From the NCBI GenBank assembly GCA_021163765.1, contig JAGGTK010000072.1:70072-123939 (forward strand): a stretch of DNA of 53,868 nt. Reading direction: 5' to 3'. Under the pieces are notes generated by a model. The model made no database searches, was not told the origin of the DNA, and saw only the letters and a program-made list of their open reading frames with translations. Source of the stretch: a bacterium. GTDB taxonomy: Bacteria > 4484-113. The translations under genes and the position numbers were made by a program. Shown here one piece after another: positions 51,826 to 53,868 of the stretch (position 1 is the stretch's first letter; each line of letters starts with the position of its first letter).

Positions 51826-52169
51826 CACAGATCCAGGCACAACCTCAGCGCCCGATCCACTTCCTCCATTTTCGCGCCGCTCAACTTCCCTACGGGCGCG
51901 CCGGTGAACCGCGCCTGATTGAGCGAGCGCAACTGGAAGCAGTAAAACACCGTCTCTTTCGGCAGCCCGCTTTCCTCCGCGGAGACTCTCACATTTGACG
52001 GATAGTCCTTCGCGACGCGCTCACCGCTCGTGCCGACGACTACTGTCACGACCAGCGGCTTGGTATTTATAGCGTCGCTGGAGACCACAAGCACCGGTCG
52101 CTTCCCCCTCTGCTCCCGGCCTCTGGCGGGCTGAGGCTCCACGAAATAAATCTCACCCCGCGCCGGCAT
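51825..52169 (-). CDS. MazF/PemK-type toxin
   Basis: 114 aa. GEIYFVEPQPARGREQRGKR (with the conserved N-terminal EIYFV and the RP of RPVLVVSSD) and NVRVSAEESGLPKETVFYCFQL match the MazF fold, an mRNA-cutting ribonuclease; the Arg and Thr of the active site (GKRPVLVV; LPKETV) are present. Two bp after its antitoxin. Length normal. Confidence 0.9.
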   Translation of the reverse strand: MPARGEIYFVEPQPARGREQRGKRPVLVVSSDAINTKPLVVTVVVGTSGERVAKDYPSNVRVSAEESGLPKETVFYCFQLRSLNQARFTGAPVGKLSGAKMEEVDRALRLCLDL

Positions 52170-52171
52170 CG

Positions 52172-52459
52172 TTACTCGCCCAGCCCGTCGGATTCAGTGG
52201 CGGCGAACTCCCGCGCAATGATCTTCGTGTCCTCTTGAATATCCGGGTCGCGCGCCATCTCGTCCATCGCCGCGTCAAACAGCTCGCGTTCTGCTTCCTT
52301 AACGTATCGCAGCAGCGCCTCGTGCAGTACCTGCGTGCGTGTTCTGAATCCCTGCAGCCGCCCAAGCTTCAGCGCCAACCTGTCCAGCCACGCCGGAAGC
52401 GTCACGGTTGCCCGAAGCGACTGGCCTTTTGCGTTATTCCTCTGCACCATTTTTCGCAC
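52172..52459 (-). CDS. MazE/ribbon-helix-helix-type antitoxin
   Basis: 95 aa from GTG 52459 (alternative ATG 52450; the earlier frame overlaps the promoter). SLRATVTLPAWLDRLALKLGRL and RTRTQVLHEALLRYVKE fit a ribbon-helix-helix DNA-binding domain; the acidic tail would bind the MazF-type toxin. A TGTTATACT promoter (52474-52466) ends 6 nt before GTG 52459. Confidence 0.85.
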   Translation of the reverse strand: MRKMVQRNNAKGQSLRATVTLPAWLDRLALKLGRLQGFRTRTQVLHEALLRYVKEAERELFDAAMDEMARDPDIQEDTKIIAREFAATESDGLGE

Positions 52460-52484
52460 CAATATAGTATAACATATATGCACC
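52444..52484 (-). promoter_or_regulatory. Promoter and candidate operator of the MazEF-type pair
   Basis: Minus-strand TGTTATACT at 52474-52466. GGTGC occurs at 52484-52480, 52460-52456 and 52448-52444, that is, spaced 24 and 12 nt, so all in one helical phase. A dimeric antitoxin could bind these to repress the operon. Confidence 0.5.
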
Positions 52485-52525
52485 ATTATTGATGCAGTGG
52501 AGTGCGCTCTTGTGCTATCCCAATC

Positions 52526-52560
52526 TTAAAAGAAAAGGGCGGGGCTTGACGCCCCGCCCT
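52526..52560 (-). terminator. Rho-independent terminator of the right-end gene
   Basis: A 10-bp perfect stem, AGGGCGGGGC (52536-52545) with 52551-52560, loop of 5. On the minus strand it is followed by CTTTTCTTTTAAG. It lies 38 bp after the stop of the 52599 gene. Confidence 0.9.
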
Positions 52561-52598
52561 TTAGAAGGTCGCGTCAGGTTCACGACCCGTGCACGTTA

Positions 52599-53868
52599 TC
52601 ACCACACATCAAATGGCCCGACATATCCGTACTCGTAGATATCGATTACTTGACCTCCAGACACCGGGTTTCTTACCATCGCGAAGTAGACCCTCCTGTT
52701 ATAGTCGGAGGCCATGGTCGGCGCGTCAACCGAGTGGTCCCAATCGCCGCTATCGATTAACATGGTGCATCCTGGGAAACCTAGCCACGCGCCGAATACA
52801 TCGTCGACACAACGAGAACCGAATAGCCAATCATACGGCGCCATAGGCAGAAAAGCGTAGGCTATCCTACGTGAGAGACCGTCGTCATAGGAGGCCTCCC
52901 AAGCGTGGCCCCAAAAAACCCACTCTCCTGTTGTGCCAATCTTCCTATAAACCTCCTCAGCATAAAGATGGTCTCCTCCCATTTCCCACTCAATCAGGCA
53001 TGTCATCTCAGCTGAGTAGCCGCCCTCTAAGTTAGCGCCGATGATCTGCTGATCTACGGAATCTGGCAGAACATCAGGAGGTTCAGGATACTCCTGTGGC
53101 CAACCGGTGATAGCCGTATGGACTGTGCCATCAACTAGTCCAAACGCAGGATAGTCTTTCGAAAACACGGTGATATCTGCATCCCCATTCTCAGTCCATC
53201 GAACCTCTTCACCGAATTGAGAGTCTCCCTTTCTTGGAGTGCTTCCATCCATAACCATCCAAGCGGTGCCATTCCACCTGTACATCCGGCCAAACGGAGC
53301 AATACCCCCAGGATCTATGAGGATACTGGGGTAGTCATTCATCCGGCCCATGTCAACGCTGTCACACTTAGCAGCTTCCACTGTCCCGCCAAACTCGACA
53401 CCGGGTCCAGCGCCTTCAAGCATGATAGGCTCTTCCGGGAACTCGCCTCGTTGATTGTGGCCGACTTCGTAGACCCGCCATTCCTTCTGGCCCCAAAGGC
53501 TGTTGTAGTTTAGAGCGACATAATGAACGCTCTCTTCACGTAGAGGATATTGGAGAACCGGGATCCGCCGTTCACAGCTTTCAAGATCTTTATGGAAACT
53601 AGCGATATCCTGGTCGCCCGTATCCACTATCGTTTCCGCTTTGTAGTTCTCGTTGTAGTCCCGATGTAAGAGCTCGCAGACAATGTGAAGCGCCTTCTGG
53701 TCAGAGTAGCTATCCGCAACGAACGAGATCGATGGACGCATCAGATGGGCATTGGCGTTCAGCGGGAGTTCACCGAGAATCTCGTAGCTGCCCGGCGTGC
53801 CAGCTGCCGCTTCAACCACGGGAACCTCTGAAATCTTCCGCACGAAAAACTCATCCTCCCAACCTATC
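52599..53868 (-). CDS. Unrecognised protein, 5' end outside window
   Basis: The frame is open to the right edge (423 codons), so the N-terminus and any signal peptide are missing; GTG 53843 is probably internal. It is rich in Trp, Tyr, Gly and Asp with no Lys-rich motor or enzyme motif; repeated phrases such as IGANLEGGYSAEMTCLIEWEMG resemble the C-terminal part of the large lipoprotein at 1431 in style. Base composition is visibly less GC-rich than the neighbours. It ends at a clear terminator. Possibly a secreted or surface protein; function unknown. Confidence 0.7.
   Translation of the reverse strand, partial: IGWEDEFFVRKISEVPVVEAAAGTPGSYEILGELPLNANAHLMRPSISFVADSYSDQKALHIVCELLHRDYNENYKAETIVDTGDQDIASFHKDLESCERRIPVLQYPLREESVHYVALNYNSLWGQKEWRVYEVGHNQRGEFPEEPIMLEGAGPGVEFGGTVEAAKCDSVDMGRMNDYPSILIDPGGIAPFGRMYRWNGTAWMVMDGSTPRKGDSQFGEEVRWTENGDADITVFSKDYPAFGLVDGTVHTAITGWPQEYPEPPDVLPDSVDQQIIGANLEGGYSAEMTCLIEWEMGGDHLYAEEVYRKIGTTGEWVFWGHAWEASYDDGLSRRIAYAFLPMAPYDWLFGSRCVDDVFGAWLGFPGCTMLIDSGDWDHSVDAPTMASDYNRRVYFAMVRNPVSGGQVIDIYEYGYVGPFDVW

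Noticed and set aside
1..53868. CRISPR arrays, insertion sequences, prophage
   Set aside because: No regularly spaced direct repeats, transposase, integrase or phage structural genes were seen.

Overview
The window is about 54 kb of GC-rich, gene-dense bacterial chromosome. I saw no insertion sequence, transposase, prophage module, CRISPR array or rRNA. Housekeeping genes mark it as chromosomal: gyrA, gmk, rpoZ, coaBC, priA, alr, secG, ffh, hisS, ftsK. The host looks like a diderm. It carries an MlaE/MlaF-type lipid-transport pair, many lipoproteins, and a porin-like protein with an N-terminal SLH domain, coiled coil and predicted beta-barrel. That SLH-porin architecture is known from Deinococcus, cyanobacteria and other didermic Terrabacteria. 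I infer an uncultured, deep-branching lineage of that kind and cannot name the phylum from the sequence alone.

Layout. 1-10955 (minus) is an envelope cluster: moxR, DUF58, a TgpA-like transglutaminase, a YdjC-type deacetylase, a 1374-residue lipoprotein with a dockerin-like pair, then mlaE and mlaF, which runs off the left edge. 11033-11576 (plus) is a zinc-ribbon ORF overlapping a YraN-family gene in another frame. 11656-16953 (minus) holds the SLH porin, a YqgF/RuvX-like gene, aroQ and gyrA. 17179-30554 (plus) is a long run: unknown gene, gmk, rpoZ, coaBC, parvulin, helicase-dead priA, DUF4129, DUF4350, alr, lytic transglycosylase, TPR protein, dipeptidase. 30538-38467 (minus) holds thiolase, glycosyltransferase, two lipoproteins (NHL-type and phospholipase-D-like), a second DUF58 protein and secG. 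ffh (plus) converges on an epimerase, hisS and tRNA-His (minus). 42.6-46.9 kb (plus) holds a repeat lipoprotein, a HicB-like gene, a RelBE-type pair, a UvrD-like helicase and a class I aldolase. 47.1-49.2 kb (minus) holds two large tandem prepilins. The right end has ftsK, a MazF-type toxin/antitoxin pair and a partial secreted-type protein of lower GC.

How the genes fit together. Much of the window serves the envelope: lipid transport, peptidoglycan precursors and turnover (alr, lytic transglycosylase, dipeptidase), protein export and folding (secG, ffh, parvulin), pilins, lipoproteins, and the MoxR/DUF58/transglutaminase/DUF4129/DUF4350 gene set, which is here split over three loci.

Most noteworthy: (1) a tRNA-His gene whose fold gives A73 and no templated G-1, directly upstream of a hisS with an altered motif 2 loop; (2) a PriA that keeps its zinc cysteines but has lost its ATPase motifs; (3) a recurring promoter form, extended -10 TGC-TAnnnT, often only 6-10 nt from the start codon, implying leaderless mRNAs; (4) a terminator, a promoter and a start codon packed into about 50 bp before the glycosyltransferase gene; (5) an unrecognised gene in the place where yicC often precedes gmk.
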